A stretch of DNA of 64,000 nt from positions 1 to 64,000 of the forward strand of contig JBLRWC010000008.1 in assembly GCA_047921455.1 (NCBI GenBank), in the 5' to 3' direction. The DNA comes from XN24 sp047921455 (lineage in GTDB: Bacteria > Pseudomonadota > Gammaproteobacteria > Steroidobacterales > XN24). A model generated the notes under the pieces. That model did no database searches, was not told the origin of the DNA, and saw only the letters and a program-made list of their open reading frames with translations. Positions 44,522 to 54,257 of the stretch are shown here, piece after piece (the first letter of the stretch is position 1; every line of letters starts with the position of its first letter). The position numbers were made by a program, and so were the translations under genes.

Positions 44522-44740
44522 GAGCACTCCGCGAAAATGGCGAAACCCCGGCACGTTACACAGGACAAAGCGACCGCGGCAAGCACGCCGGTGAATTCGC
44601 AATATTGTGATGGCGCACTCGGCTTTGCCGACAGGGTACTTTAAACTCGGGGCACGAAACTTTGCGCGCGGTAAATACGACGAGCCAAGACACGATCCCC
44701 GCACGCCGCGATCGTGGTCGGGTGACGGAAATAATAACCA

Positions 44741-45565
44741 ATGAGCCTGAAGGACAAGATTCGCTACTTCGAATTCACGCACACGGGACAGGTGCGCGAA
44801 CATAACGAAGATGCCGTGCTCGCGGACATGGATGTCGGCCTGATCGTGCTGGCCGATGGCATGGGCGGCTACAACGCCGGCGAGGTCGCGGCGGAACTGG
44901 CCATCAAGACCGTCGTCGACATGGTGCGCAACGGCGTCCAGCGCGAGACGCGTACCTCGATTGACGAAAGCAGCGGCCTGATGCGCCAGAGCATCGTACT
45001 GCGCAACGCCATCATCCGCGCCAACAAAATCATCTGGCAGACGGCCCAGACCCAGCCCCAGTGCCGGGGCATGGGGACGACCATTGCTGCCTGCCTGTTC
45101 CATGACAACCGCGTATCAATTGCGCACGTGGGCGATTCGCGTGTCTACCGCCTGCGAAAAAACCGTTTCGAACAGCTCACCCTCGACCATTCCCTGATGC
45201 AGGAGCTCGTCGACCGGGGTTTTTTCTCCCACGAAGAAGCGTTGCGCTCCGCTAATCGAAACTACGTCACCCGGGCGCTTGGCGTCGAAGCGACCGTCGA
45301 CGCTGAAATCCAGGAGGAGACCGTCAAGCCGGACGACATTTACCTGCTTTGCTCCGACGGTTTGTCAGACATGGTGGAAGAAGAAGATATTCACTTAACT
45401 ATCAGCACCTTTAGTGCTAATCTTAAGACCGGCGGTGAACAACTGGTACAGTTGGCCAACGCCAACGGCGGCCGGGACAACATTTCGGTCTGCCTCGCCC
45501 AGGTGGTCCGATCCTTTGCCGAGGCGCGAGGCCTTGTCGGCCGTTTGAAAGGTTGGTTGGAATAA
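44741..45565 (+). CDS. PP2C-family serine/threonine phosphatase
   Basis: 274 aa. Metal-binding motifs are complete: REHNEDAVLADMDVGLIVL, LADGMGGYNAGEVAA, RGMGTTIAACL, AHVGDSRVYRLR, LLCSDGLSDMVEEED and GGRDNISVCL. It removes phosphate from Ser/Thr residues. It is followed 14 bases later by an FHA-domain gene, so a phosphoprotein reader and its eraser are made together. No kinase gene lies in the window. Confidence 0.93.
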   Translation: MSLKDKIRYFEFTHTGQVREHNEDAVLADMDVGLIVLADGMGGYNAGEVAAELAIKTVVDMVRNGVQRETRTSIDESSGLMRQSIVLRNAIIRANKIIWQTAQTQPQCRGMGTTIAACLFHDNRVSIAHVGDSRVYRLRKNRFEQLTLDHSLMQELVDRGFFSHEEALRSANRNYVTRALGVEATVDAEIQEETVKPDDIYLLCSDGLSDMVEEEDIHLTISTFSANLKTGGEQLVQLANANGGRDNISVCLAQVVRSFAEARGLVGRLKGWLE

Positions 45566-45579
45566 CGATCGGGATACCC

Positions 45580-46251
45580 ATGGCGCGGATGATCTTGAGC
45601 CGGGATGGTCAGACGCTCGCTGAGTACAACCTCAGCAAGGAGCGCTATACGATCGGGCGGCTGCCCGACAACGACATTCGCATTGACAACCCCGCGGTCA
45701 GTGGCCACCACTCCCTGATCATCAACATTCTCAACGACTCATTTCTCGAAGACCTGAACAGCACCAACGGCACTTACGTCAACGGTAAGCTGATCAGGAA
45801 ACATGCCCTGTCGAACGGCGACGTCATCACCATCGGACATCACCAGGTGCGTTTCGTTGACTCCGGCATCGATGACGGCCAGGAAGATTTCGAGAAAACC
45901 ATGGTCCTGCCGAAAGGCAACGCCGAACCGGACGGCGTGCAAGAGACGAACATGGCGTCGGCACCGTCCTCCCAAGGGTCCCCGCCCGCGCGACTCCAGG
46001 TCCTCACGGGTGCTTTCGCGGGTCGCGAAATGGAATTGAAAAAACCGCTTACGACCATCGGCCGCCCGGGCACCCAGGTGGTTGCCGTGACCCGGCGCGG
46101 CGACAGCTACACGATGGTGACGGTCGAGCGCGGCCAGCAGGCCACCCCCCCGATGGTCAACGGCGAGTCGGTGGGCACGGGCACGCGCCAGCTGAACGAC
46201 AATGACGTGATCGAGGTAGCCGGCGTCAAAATGGGATTTTTCACCACCTGA
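45580..46251 (+). CDS. FHA-domain protein
   Basis: 223 aa. Canonical FHA domain in residues 15-90 (YTIGRLPDNDIRID, SGHHSLI, DLNSTNGTYVNGK), which binds phosphothreonine. The second half (from about 140: LQVLTGAFAGREMELKKPLT, IGRPGTQVVAVTRR) is a diverged second FHA-like domain without the SxxH core. Co-transcribed with the PP2C phosphatase. ATG 45580 (MARMILSRDG) is preferred over upstream codons. Confidence 0.9.
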   Translation: MARMILSRDGQTLAEYNLSKERYTIGRLPDNDIRIDNPAVSGHHSLIINILNDSFLEDLNSTNGTYVNGKLIRKHALSNGDVITIGHHQVRFVDSGIDDGQEDFEKTMVLPKGNAEPDGVQETNMASAPSSQGSPPARLQVLTGAFAGREMELKKPLTTIGRPGTQVVAVTRRGDSYTMVTVERGQQATPPMVNGESVGTGTRQLNDNDVIEVAGVKMGFFTT

Positions 46252-46303
46252 ACCAGTCGTCTCTGTCGCAGCGTTGGCCGCTGCAACTCGACTGACGAAA
46301 GAT

Positions 46304-47416
46304 TCAGACCATCGTGACGCCGACCCGCTGGGTAACGCCGCAGAGCAATTCGTAAGGAATCGTGCCGGCACTGCGGGCAAGTTCCTCCACGGGCAAATCC
46401 GGTCCCCACAAGGTGACTTCGTCACCCACCCGGACCTCGGGAATCAGCGTGACATCCACCGCGATCATGTCCATGGAAATGCGCCCGGCCAATGGCGCGC
46501 GCCGCCCGCGCACAAGGACGGGCGCACCGCTCCCCAGTCCGCGCGGATAGCCATCGCCGTAACCGATCGCCGCGATCGCAACCCGGCTGCCCTCGCGGGC
46601 TGTCCACACGCCGCCGTAGCCCACGCGCTCGCCGCGACGGACCGTCCGCAGTGCAATGACGGTGCTCAGGAGCTCCATGGCGGGTTGCAGCCCAAAATCA
46701 GCCCCGATTTTGTCAGCAAATGGCGATACCCCGTAGAGCATGATGCCCGGTCGTACCCAGTCGGCATGGGTATCGCGACGCCACATCAGGCCGGCCGAAT
46801 TTGCCACACTGCGTTCGCCCGGCAAATCGCCGAGCGCTGCCGCGAACCGGCGCAATTGTGCATCGGTGGCTGTCGCATCCCGTTCGTCGGCGCACGCCAG
46901 GTGGGTCATGAGGCGCACGCCAGGCGCCACATTCCGACAGGCCGCCAGCCGGCCGGCGATGATGGGCGCGTCCTCGGGCCGAAAACCGAGCCGGTTCATA
47001 CCGGTGTCGAACTTCAGCCAGGCGTCCATCGGGCGGGCGAGTTGCGCACCCTCCAGCATGGCCAGCTGTTCCTCGGAATGCACCACCAGCTCAAGGCCCA
47101 GGGACGCTGCCAATGGCAACTGGGCCGCGTCGAACGCCCCTTCGAGCAACACGATGGCGTTGTCCAGGCCGGCCTCGCGCAACGCGACCGCTTCCTCGAT
47201 CCGGGCGACCGCAAAGGCGTCCGCCGTGCACAAGGCACGGGCCGTGCCGACCAGCCCGTGGCCGTAGGCATTGGCCTTGATGACGGCCATGACACGCGCC
47301 CCCGGAGACAGGCGACGCACGGTCTGAAGATTATGCCGTAAGGCCGCAGTATCGACCGTCGCCCGGGCCGCCTGCGTCACGCGGCGCTCATCCGAATGGG
47401 CCGCTGCCATAAGCAT
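46304..47416 (-). CDS. alr: Alanine racemase
   Basis: 370 aa PLP enzyme making D-alanine for peptidoglycan. PLP lysine in VMAVIKANAYGHG, catalytic Tyr in IGYGDGYPRGLG, and RVGYGGVWTA. ATG 47416 overlaps the end of dnaB by 29 bases; GTG 47380 is a possible shorter start. The order dnaB-alr is widespread in gammaproteobacteria. Confidence 0.96.
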   Translation of the reverse strand: MLMAAAHSDERRVTQAARATVDTAALRHNLQTVRRLSPGARVMAVIKANAYGHGLVGTARALCTADAFAVARIEEAVALREAGLDNAIVLLEGAFDAAQLPLAASLGLELVVHSEEQLAMLEGAQLARPMDAWLKFDTGMNRLGFRPEDAPIIAGRLAACRNVAPGVRLMTHLACADERDATATDAQLRRFAAALGDLPGERSVANSAGLMWRRDTHADWVRPGIMLYGVSPFADKIGADFGLQPAMELLSTVIALRTVRRGERVGYGGVWTAREGSRVAIAAIGYGDGYPRGLGSGAPVLVRGRRAPLAGRISMDMIAVDVTLIPEVRVGDEVTLWGPDLPVEELARSAGTIPYELLCGVTQRVGVTMV

Positions 47417-48782
47417 CCGGCATGAAGTTCTCGAACTTCGTGTACTCGCCGAGGAAGGTGAGCTGCACGTCGCCGATGGGACCGTTGCGCTGCTTCGAAA
47501 TAATGATGTCCGCGATGCCCTTGCGCGGAGTGTCCTTGTTGTAGACCTCCTCGCGGAAAATAAACGCGATCAGGTCAGCGTCCTGTTCAATCGCGCCCGA
47601 CTCACGCAGGTCCGACATCACGGGCCGCTTGTCGGTACGCTGCTCGACACTGCGGTTGAGCTGCGAAAGCGTAATCACCGGCACCTCGAGTTCGCGCGCC
47701 AGCGCCTTGAGCGAACGCGAGATTTCGGAGATTTCCGTGGTGCGATTCTCCGCGGTGCCGCGCACCTGCATGAGCTGCAGGTAATCGACCACGATCAGGT
47801 CGAGTCCGTGCTCACGCTTCAGCCGACGCGAACGCGCGCGCAGTTCCGTGGGATTCAGGGCCGGCGTGTCGTCGATAAATACTTTAGCCTTCGACATCAC
47901 CGAGACCGCGGAGTTGATGCGGCTCCAGTCCTCGTCGGAAAACCGTCCGCGCCGCAGGTTTGACTGGTTGACGCGACCCAACGACGAAATCATGCGGAAG
48001 GACAACTGCTCGGCGGACATCTCCATGCTGAAAATCGCCACCGAGGCGCCCGCCCCGATGGCCGCGTGCTCCGCGATATTCATCGCAAAACTGGTTTTTC
48101 CCATGGATGGCCGTCCGGCGACGATGACCAGGTCACCGGGGTGCAGACCGGCGGTCATGCCGTCGAAATCCTTGAATCCGGTCGAGAGACCGGTGACGTC
48201 GCCCTGGTTTTTCTGTAGCTCGTCAAGCCGGTCGATGGTCTTGCCGAGAATACGCTTGAGCGGCTGGAAGCCGGCGCCGCGGCGCTTGCCCTGCTCCGCG
48301 ATCTCGAACACCTGGCGCTCGGCTTCGTCTACCAGCTGGCCCGCGTCACGGCCCTCGGGCTGATACGCGCTGGAAGCGATTTCGCCACCAATCCGGATGA
48401 GTTCGCGCAACATGGCCCGCTCGCGCACGATGGCGGCATAGGCGCCAATGTTCGCGGCGCTCGGCGTATCCCGCGCCAGCTGGCCAAGGTACGCAAGCCC
48501 ACCGGCGTGCTCCAGGTCGCCATTGCGTTCGAGGAACTCGGAAACCGTGACGGCGTCGGCGGGCTCGCCGCGCTCGGCAAGTTCGCCAATGGCCGTGAAT
48601 ATCAGCTTGTGGTCGCGCCGGTAGAAATCGCCGGCCGAGACTGCGTCAGCGATGGTGTCCCAGGTGGGATTGTCGAGCATGAGCCCGCCCAGCACGGACT
48701 GTTCCGCCTCGACAGAATGAGGCGGAACACGCAGTGCCTCCGGGCTGTGCGCCGGAAAAGCGGATTCAGGAGTGCCGGCCAA
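47388..48782 (-). CDS. dnaB: Replicative DNA helicase DnaB
   Basis: 464 aa hexameric helicase of the replication fork. N-terminal domain from PHSVEAEQSVLGGLMLDN; ATPase Walker A VAGRPSMGKTSFAMN; RALARELEVPVITLSQLNRS; arginine-finger region RESGAIEQDADLIAFIFR. No intein is present. Its end overlaps alr. Confidence 0.98.
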   Translation of the reverse strand: MAGTPESAFPAHSPEALRVPPHSVEAEQSVLGGLMLDNPTWDTIADAVSAGDFYRRDHKLIFTAIGELAERGEPADAVTVSEFLERNGDLEHAGGLAYLGQLARDTPSAANIGAYAAIVRERAMLRELIRIGGEIASSAYQPEGRDAGQLVDEAERQVFEIAEQGKRRGAGFQPLKRILGKTIDRLDELQKNQGDVTGLSTGFKDFDGMTAGLHPGDLVIVAGRPSMGKTSFAMNIAEHAAIGAGASVAIFSMEMSAEQLSFRMISSLGRVNQSNLRRGRFSDEDWSRINSAVSVMSKAKVFIDDTPALNPTELRARSRRLKREHGLDLIVVDYLQLMQVRGTAENRTTEISEISRSLKALARELEVPVITLSQLNRSVEQRTDKRPVMSDLRESGAIEQDADLIAFIFREEVYNKDTPRKGIADIIISKQRNGPIGDVQLTFLGEYTKFENFMPDAYGSGPFG

Positions 48783-48860
48783 CGCGATCCTACCTGGCTC
48801 GTGGCGGGGTTTTGGTCACCTTAGCACAGCGCACGAGCGCCCAACCCCGGCCCCGGCCGG

Positions 48861-49310
48861 TCACTCTTCGGCTTCGACCGTTACAGTGATCGGCACCGAC
48901 ACCTCGGCGTGCAGATGCACCTCGATCTCGTAGTCACCGATGGTACGCAAGGGGCCGTCCGCAAGCCGCAGTTCGCTGCGCTCGATGGTGACGCCGGCCG
49001 CCTCGGCCGCCTCGGCAATATCCACGGGACCGATCGAACCGAACAGCTTGCCTTCGGACCCTGCTTTCGCCGCGATGACCAGCTTGAGCCCGCTGATCTT
49101 CTCGGCGCGTGCCCGGGCGTCAGTGATGATAGCCGCGGCCTTGGCCTCGAGCTCGCTGCGCCGTGCCTCGAACTCGGCAATGTTCTCGGCCGTAGCGCGG
49201 GTGGCCTTGCCTTGCGGCAACAGGTAGTTACGAGCATAGCCCGGCTTGACCTTGACCTTGTCGCCAACGCCCCCGAGGTTCTCGACCTTGTCCAGCAGAA
49301 TGACTTCCAT
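48861..49310 (-). CDS. rplI: 50S ribosomal protein L9
   Basis: 149 aa. MEVILLDKVENLGGVGDKVK, VKPGYARNYLLPQGKATRAT and the C-terminal GSEGKLFGSIGPVDIAEAAE match L9. Part of rpsF-rpsR-DUF2232-rplI. Confidence 0.98.
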   Translation of the reverse strand: MEVILLDKVENLGGVGDKVKVKPGYARNYLLPQGKATRATAENIAEFEARRSELEAKAAAIITDARARAEKISGLKLVIAAKAGSEGKLFGSIGPVDIAEAAEAAGVTIERSELRLADGPLRTIGDYEIEVHLHAEVSVPITVTVEAEE

Positions 49311-49359
49311 CTTCCTCGTCCTCTTTATTCCCCGGAACCAAGCCCCGGGGCTGAAGTGA

Positions 49360-50235
49360 TCAAACCTTGCCTGCAGCCCTGCGCCGCAGATCCATTACAG
49401 TATCGGCCATCCCGTACACGGCAAAACCGATCATCGCCCATGGCGACAAAATCACCAGCGTCGCCCAACCGGCGGCCAGCCAGGCCCGGTGCATCCCCTT
49501 GATCCGGACCATGGCGTGCATGATCGCAATACCCTGCAGCAGCAGGGCAGCCCCGGCCGGCAAGGCAATCGCCCAGGCCACCGGGTAATCCGTGCTCACC
49601 GCACCGATCATCGACAATGCACCGATGCCGCCGACCACCGGACCGAACTGCAACTCCCGAAACGCTTCGCCGAACGCCCCGGGCTGCGCCAGGCCGGCAT
49701 GCAGCCACATGGCGAGAAACAACCCGATTAGCGACACCACCAGCAGCGAAGCCGCGATCACACCCGGTATCAAACTCAGCAGCCGTTCCGCCAGCAGGGC
49801 CGCATCCACCCCGGTCTGCTGTGCCAGCGGTCCTACCATATCCGCCACCAGGCTGAGCCAGGGCTCGCCCTGTACTGGCGCCACCGCTGCCCAGGCGCCG
49901 GCGAGCACGATCGCGCCGGTCGCCGCCAACCGGGCAGCGGCTGACAGCGAGCCGGTGCTGATCAGCAATTGCGCCACCGCAAGCGTGGGCGCCCAGATGG
50001 TCAGTGCCGAGAGCACCCCGGCCACCGGGTGGGCCCCTGAGAGCCCCGCCACCAGCGCCAGCAAGACCGCAGCCATCGCGCCAGTCCGCCATGCGGCGCC
50101 TGGGCCACGTTGCAATGCGACCAACGCCAGCACCGCGCAACTGGCCGGCGCGAGCAGCGGCAACAGGACCAGGCCGGCCGCCATCAACGCGGCGCGATAG
50201 TCGCGTTCCGTGATCCAGCGGGCGAATTCCAGCAT
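49360..50235 (-). CDS. DUF2232-type inner-membrane protein
   Basis: 291 aa with about eight hydrophobic helices and almost no charged segments. A gene of this kind sits between rpsR and rplI in many proteobacteria; its function is unknown. ATG 50235 begins MLEFARWITERDYRAALM; the longer open frame upstream is not protein-like. Two hydrophobic open frames overlap here; this one is chosen for its helix pattern. Confidence 0.8.
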   Translation of the reverse strand: MLEFARWITERDYRAALMAAGLVLLPLLAPASCAVLALVALQRGPGAAWRTGAMAAVLLALVAGLSGAHPVAGVLSALTIWAPTLAVAQLLISTGSLSAAARLAATGAIVLAGAWAAVAPVQGEPWLSLVADMVGPLAQQTGVDAALLAERLLSLIPGVIAASLLVVSLIGLFLAMWLHAGLAQPGAFGEAFRELQFGPVVGGIGALSMIGAVSTDYPVAWAIALPAGAALLLQGIAIMHAMVRIKGMHRAWLAAGWATLVILSPWAMIGFAVYGMADTVMDLRRRAAGKV

Positions 50236-50287
50236 ACGGCAACCCCCAGGGCCTTCCGCAAAGAGGGCCTGGGCGAGACCCCAACCG

Positions 50288-50512
50288 TCAGTGACGGTCG
50301 GTGTATGGCAACAGCGCCAGGAAACGCGCACGCTTGACCGCAACCGCGAGCTGGCGCTGATAAAACGCATTGGTCCCCGTGATCCGGCTCGGGACGATCT
50401 TCCCGGTCTCCGTCACATAGGCCTTCAGGGTGACGAGATCCTTGTAATCGATCTCAACGACCTTGTCTGCCGTGAAGCGGCAGAACTTTCTCCGGCGAAT
50501 AAATCTGGACAT
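50288..50512 (-). CDS. rpsR: 30S ribosomal protein S18
   Basis: 74 aa. FIRRRKFCRFTADKVVEIDY, PSRITGTNAFYQRQLAVAVK and RARFLALLPYTD are diagnostic. It binds S6, encoded just upstream. Confidence 0.98.
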   Translation of the reverse strand: MSRFIRRRKFCRFTADKVVEIDYKDLVTLKAYVTETGKIVPSRITGTNAFYQRQLAVAVKRARFLALLPYTDRH

Positions 50513-50526
50513 GTTCCTGCTACTCC

Positions 50527-50973
50527 TTAGTGCGTTGACGACTTGCCGCGCGCGGAGCCGGAATCATTGTCTCCGTCTCCGTCGTCGTCATCATCGTCAT
50601 CGTCGTTGTCATCATCGTCGCGGTCGCGCCGGGAACGCCCTTCGCCGCGTTCTTCTTCCGACTTGGCCATCGGCGACGGCTCAGTGACGGCTTCTTCCCT
50701 GGCGATTACCAGGTGGCGCAGTACCGCGTCATTGAAACGGAACGCGCCCGTCAACTCGTCGAGCGTAGCCTTGCTGCACTCGATATTGAGCAGGACATAG
50801 TGGGCCTTGTGGACCTTCTGGATCGGGAACGCGAGCTGGCGCCGACCCCAGTCTTCCTCGCGATGAATCACACCCTGGTCGGCCTCGATCATGCCGCGGT
50901 AGCGTTCGAGCATGGCGGGGACCTGTTCGCTCTGGTCAGGGTGGACCAGGAACACGACTTCATAGTGCCGCAT
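50527..50973 (-). CDS. rpsF: 30S ribosomal protein S6 with poly-aspartate tail
   Basis: 148 aa. The S6 body (MRHYEVVFLVHPDQSEQVPA to FNDAVLRHLVIAREEAV) is normal and ends near residue 105. A charged tail follows (KSEEERGEGRSRRDRDDDD, then a run of Asp with a few Asn and Gly to about residue 138). E. coli S6 also ends acidic and is a target for glutamate addition by RimK; here a longer Asp tract is genetically encoded. The tract comes from near-repeats of GAC/GAT codons at about 50570-50625, so its length may vary between strains. Confidence 0.97.
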   Translation of the reverse strand: MRHYEVVFLVHPDQSEQVPAMLERYRGMIEADQGVIHREEDWGRRQLAFPIQKVHKAHYVLLNIECSKATLDELTGAFRFNDAVLRHLVIAREEAVTEPSPMAKSEEERGEGRSRRDRDDDDNDDDDDDDDGDGDNDSGSARGKSSTH

Positions 50974-51079
50974 ATTGACTCCCTTCGGATTGGTTTAGCT
51001 TCCCGCCCGGCATTGGCAGTGAAGCAGGGAATCGCTCGGACACCATGCCCGGGCGAAGCCGTGCAGGATACCGGATCTG

Positions 51080-51814
51080 CTACCGTTTTGACAATGCCAG
51101 GTACAGCAGCGCCCCGGCGGCGACGGAAACATTCAGGCTTTCCACGCTGCCCTTCATCGGCAGGCTGACCAGCAAATCGCACGTCTCGCGAGTGAGGCGC
51201 CTGAGGCCGCCACCCTCGCCGCCCAGCACCAGTGCCAGCGGCCCGGACAAATCCGCCTCGAAGGCGGACGGCGCACCCGCATCCGCGCCCACCAGCCAGA
51301 TCCCGCGCTCCTTCAGGCTGCGCAGGCAGCGCGCCAGGTTGACCACCCGAACCAGCGGCACCACCTCGGCTGCGCCGGCCGCCGCCTTGCGGGCCGCCGG
51401 CGTCAGACCAACCGCGCGGTCACGTGGAACGATCACCGCGTGCACGCCCGCGGCGTCCGCACTGCGCAGGCAGGCGCCGACATTATGCGGATCCTGGACC
51501 CCATCGAGCACGAGCAGGAACGGCGGCTCAGCAAGGCCGTCCAACAGCGTCTCGAGGTCGTTCTCATCCAGCGCCGCCGCCGGCGCCAGGCGCGCCACGA
51601 CCCCCTGGTGCGCCCCGCCCTGGGCCATCCCGTCGAGCGTGTCGCGTCGTACCGGCTGGCAAGCAATGCCCTGCTCCCTCGCCAGCGATAATACCGCCGC
51701 CATACGCTCGTCGGCCCGGCCGCTCAGCACCCACAATTCGAGCACGCGTTCCGGTGCGCGGGACAGTATCTCGCGCACCGAGTGCAGCCCCCAGGCCAGC
51801 TGCGCCTCGCTCAC
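51080..51814 (-). CDS. rlmB: 23S rRNA (guanosine-2'-O)-methyltransferase RlmB
   Basis: 244 aa SpoU-family SPOUT enzyme methylating G2251 of 23S rRNA. Signature motifs: LVLDGVQDPHNVGACLRSAD (motif 1), LALVLGGEGGGLRRLT (motif 2) and LPMKGSVESLNVSVAAGALL (motif 3). Its ATG overlaps the rnr stop by four bases. Confidence 0.96.
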   Translation of the reverse strand: MSEAQLAWGLHSVREILSRAPERVLELWVLSGRADERMAAVLSLAREQGIACQPVRRDTLDGMAQGGAHQGVVARLAPAAALDENDLETLLDGLAEPPFLLVLDGVQDPHNVGACLRSADAAGVHAVIVPRDRAVGLTPAARKAAAGAAEVVPLVRVVNLARCLRSLKERGIWLVGADAGAPSAFEADLSGPLALVLGGEGGGLRRLTRETCDLLVSLPMKGSVESLNVSVAAGALLYLALSKR

Positions 51815-54048
51815 CGCCGGCGTGCCTTGCGTCCGCGCCGACCCTTGGTGACCTGCTCAGCCTCTTCGGCAAGCTCGAAATCGATTTTTCGATCGTCCAG
51901 GCTGACGCGCAGCAACCGCACCCTGAGCGGGTCACTGAGACGAAACACCCGCCCGGTGCGCTCGCCGATGAGTCGCTGGTGCACGGCGTCACGCTGGTAA
52001 TAGTCACCCCCCAGCGAACTGATATGGACCAGGCCGTCGATCTGGAACTCGGGGATCTGCACAAACAGGCCAAAGTCGACCACGCCCGTGACAATTACGT
52101 CGAATTCTTCGCCGACGCGGTCGAGCATGAACTCGCATTTCAGCCAGTCCATGGCCTCCCGGGTGGCTTCATCGGCGCGGCGTTCGGTGGCGGAGCAATG
52201 CCGCCCCAGGGCTTCCATTTCCTGTTTGCCGTAAGGGAAGTCTCCCGCCTTGCCGCCGCGTACGATGTGGCGAATGGCGCGATGCACGAGCAAGTCCGGG
52301 TAACGACGAATCGGCGATGTAAAGTGCGCATAACGCTCCAGCGCGAGGCCGAAATGGCCAATGTTTTCCGGCTGGTAAACCGCCGCGCTCATGGAGCGGA
52401 GGATGACCGTTTCGATCAGGTCTGCATCGGGCCGCCCGGAAACCTCGCGCACCAGCGCCGAGAAATGCTTCGGCTCGAGGCGCTCGCGCGTCGGCAGCGA
52501 GAGGCCAAAGGCGCCAAGAAATTCCTTCAGCGTGCCCAGGCGGTCCTCTTCCGGCGGCGCATGCACCCGGTACAGGGCAGGAATCTTGTGCTTCTCCAGG
52601 AATTTCGCCGCTTCGACGTTCGCGGCGATCATGCACTCCTCGATGATGCGGTGTGCGTCGTTGCGACTACGCGGCTCCACCCGGGCGACATGGCCCTTCG
52701 GATCGAACACCATGCCGACCTCGGGCAGGTCAAAGTCCACCGCGCCCCGGCGCGAACGCGCGCGCGCCAGTACCCGCCAGGCGGCATGCAAACTTTCCAG
52801 TTGCGGCAGTACCTTGGCGTAGCGACGCCGCAACCCTGCGTCACCCTCCACCAGGATGCCCGCCACTTCCTCATACGTGAGACGCGCAGCGGAACGCATT
52901 ACGCCCTCGTAGAAACGCGCCTCGCCAACCTTGCCGCCGGGACCGACCTGCATGTCGCAGACCATGCAAAGCCGATCGACGCCCGGATTGAGCGAGCACA
53001 AGCCGTTGGACAGGTTTTCCGGCAGCATCGGGATGACCTTGCGCGGGAAATAAACCGAGGTGCCGCGCTCCAGTGCCTCGTCGTCCAGCGCCCCGCCCAC
53101 CGGCACATAGGCCGACACGTCAGCAATGGCTACAATCACGCGCCAGCCCTTGCCGTCCGGCTCACACCAGACCGCATCATCGAAATCCTTGGCATCGGCG
53201 CCGTCAATAGTCACCAGGGGTACTTCGCGCAAATCCTCGCGGTCGCGCTTGGCCGCTGGCCGCACCCGGTCGCCCCAGGCCTCCGCCTCGGCCAGTGCCT
53301 CGTCCGGCCAGCGAAACGGCAGGTCGTGCGCCCGCATCGCGATTTCCGTCTCGAGGCCGGGCGCCCCGCCTTCGCCGAGATTCTCGATCACCCGGCCGAT
53401 CGGCTGGGTGTCGCGACTGGGTGGCTCGGTCAGTTCCACCACCACGATATCGCCCGGCTTGACGCCCTTGGCGCCGCTCGGCGGCACCGCGATGCTCTGG
53501 CTGAAACGCCGGTTGTCGGGCACGACAAAACCAACCCCGCTCTCGCGCACGTAGCGGCCAACGATCTCGTTGGTGTTACGGGCCAGCACCTCGACCAGCT
53601 TGCCCTCCGCGCGGCCTCGCTCGTCGGTGCGCGCGATGCGCACCGCCACCTTGTCGCGATGCATGACCTCGCGCATTTCGCGCGGCGACAGGTAAATGTC
53701 CTCGCCACCCGTATCGGGCGTGACGAAGCCGTAGCCATCGCGATGGCCGGTGACCACCCCGGTGACCAGGCCGATATGCCCGACGAGACAGTAGTGGCCG
53801 CGCCGGTTGGCGATGATCTGGCCGTCGCGGATCATGGCCCGCAAGCGGTTGCCCAGGGCGTTGCGCACCTCCGCGTCGTCGATCTCCAGCGCGCTGAACA
53901 ACGCTTTCGGCTCGAGCGGGCGGCCGGCGGCCTCGAGTGCGGCGAGCACCTGCTCGCGCGTGGGGATTGACACGCGGTACCGCGTCTCGTCTGGCTGACT
54001 GCGACGCGGCTTGACCGAGGTGCCGCCGCGTCTTCCGGAATGTTTCAT
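51811..54048 (-). CDS. rnr: Ribonuclease R
   Basis: 745 aa 3'-5' exoribonuclease of the RNB family. Order: N-terminal winged helix (TREQVLAALEAAGRPLEPKA), cold-shock domains, RNB domain with DGADAKDFDDAVW and the catalytic Asp cluster, SPIRRYPDLLVHRAIRH, then an S1 domain (FDVIVTGVVDFGLFVQIPEF) and a short basic tail KGRRGRKARRR. The start ATG 54048 (MKHSGRRGG) is used. An 848-codon frame on the opposite strand is a shadow. Confidence 0.97.
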   Translation of the reverse strand: MKHSGRRGGTSVKPRRSQPDETRYRVSIPTREQVLAALEAAGRPLEPKALFSALEIDDAEVRNALGNRLRAMIRDGQIIANRRGHYCLVGHIGLVTGVVTGHRDGYGFVTPDTGGEDIYLSPREMREVMHRDKVAVRIARTDERGRAEGKLVEVLARNTNEIVGRYVRESGVGFVVPDNRRFSQSIAVPPSGAKGVKPGDIVVVELTEPPSRDTQPIGRVIENLGEGGAPGLETEIAMRAHDLPFRWPDEALAEAEAWGDRVRPAAKRDREDLREVPLVTIDGADAKDFDDAVWCEPDGKGWRVIVAIADVSAYVPVGGALDDEALERGTSVYFPRKVIPMLPENLSNGLCSLNPGVDRLCMVCDMQVGPGGKVGEARFYEGVMRSAARLTYEEVAGILVEGDAGLRRRYAKVLPQLESLHAAWRVLARARSRRGAVDFDLPEVGMVFDPKGHVARVEPRSRNDAHRIIEECMIAANVEAAKFLEKHKIPALYRVHAPPEEDRLGTLKEFLGAFGLSLPTRERLEPKHFSALVREVSGRPDADLIETVILRSMSAAVYQPENIGHFGLALERYAHFTSPIRRYPDLLVHRAIRHIVRGGKAGDFPYGKQEMEALGRHCSATERRADEATREAMDWLKCEFMLDRVGEEFDVIVTGVVDFGLFVQIPEFQIDGLVHISSLGGDYYQRDAVHQRLIGERTGRVFRLSDPLRVRLLRVSLDDRKIDFELAEEAEQVTKGRRGRKARRR

Positions 54049-54100
54049 GTGAGCCCCTGGAAGCAAAGTTGAGAAGTGGCTGGGAAACATTCCCGCCACA

Positions 54101-54129
54101 TTGACAAGGATACACGCCGGCCGTATCCT
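54101..54129 (+). promoter_or_regulatory. Sigma-70 promoter of tRNA-Leu
   Basis: Perfect -35 TTGACA (54101-54106), 17-base spacer, -10 TATCCT (54124-54129), then a GC-rich discriminator GCGCGTCCCG of the kind found at stringently controlled stable-RNA promoters. Transcription would begin near 54136, about 35 bases before the tRNA. Confidence 0.7.
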
Positions 54130-54170
54130 GCGCGTCCCGTTTGAGCTGGGCTTTCCTGCTCAAGCCTCGT

Positions 54171-54257
<87 letters not shown>

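Noticed and set aside
49325..50284. 319-codon alternative frame overlapping the DUF2232 gene
   Set aside because: Gly/Arg-rich shadow without helices; the chosen frame has the regular hydrophobic segments expected at this locus.
51424..53970. 848-codon open frame on the plus strand across rlmB and rnr
   Set aside because: It is antisense to RNase R and RlmB, whose domains are complete; long open antisense frames are expected at this GC content.
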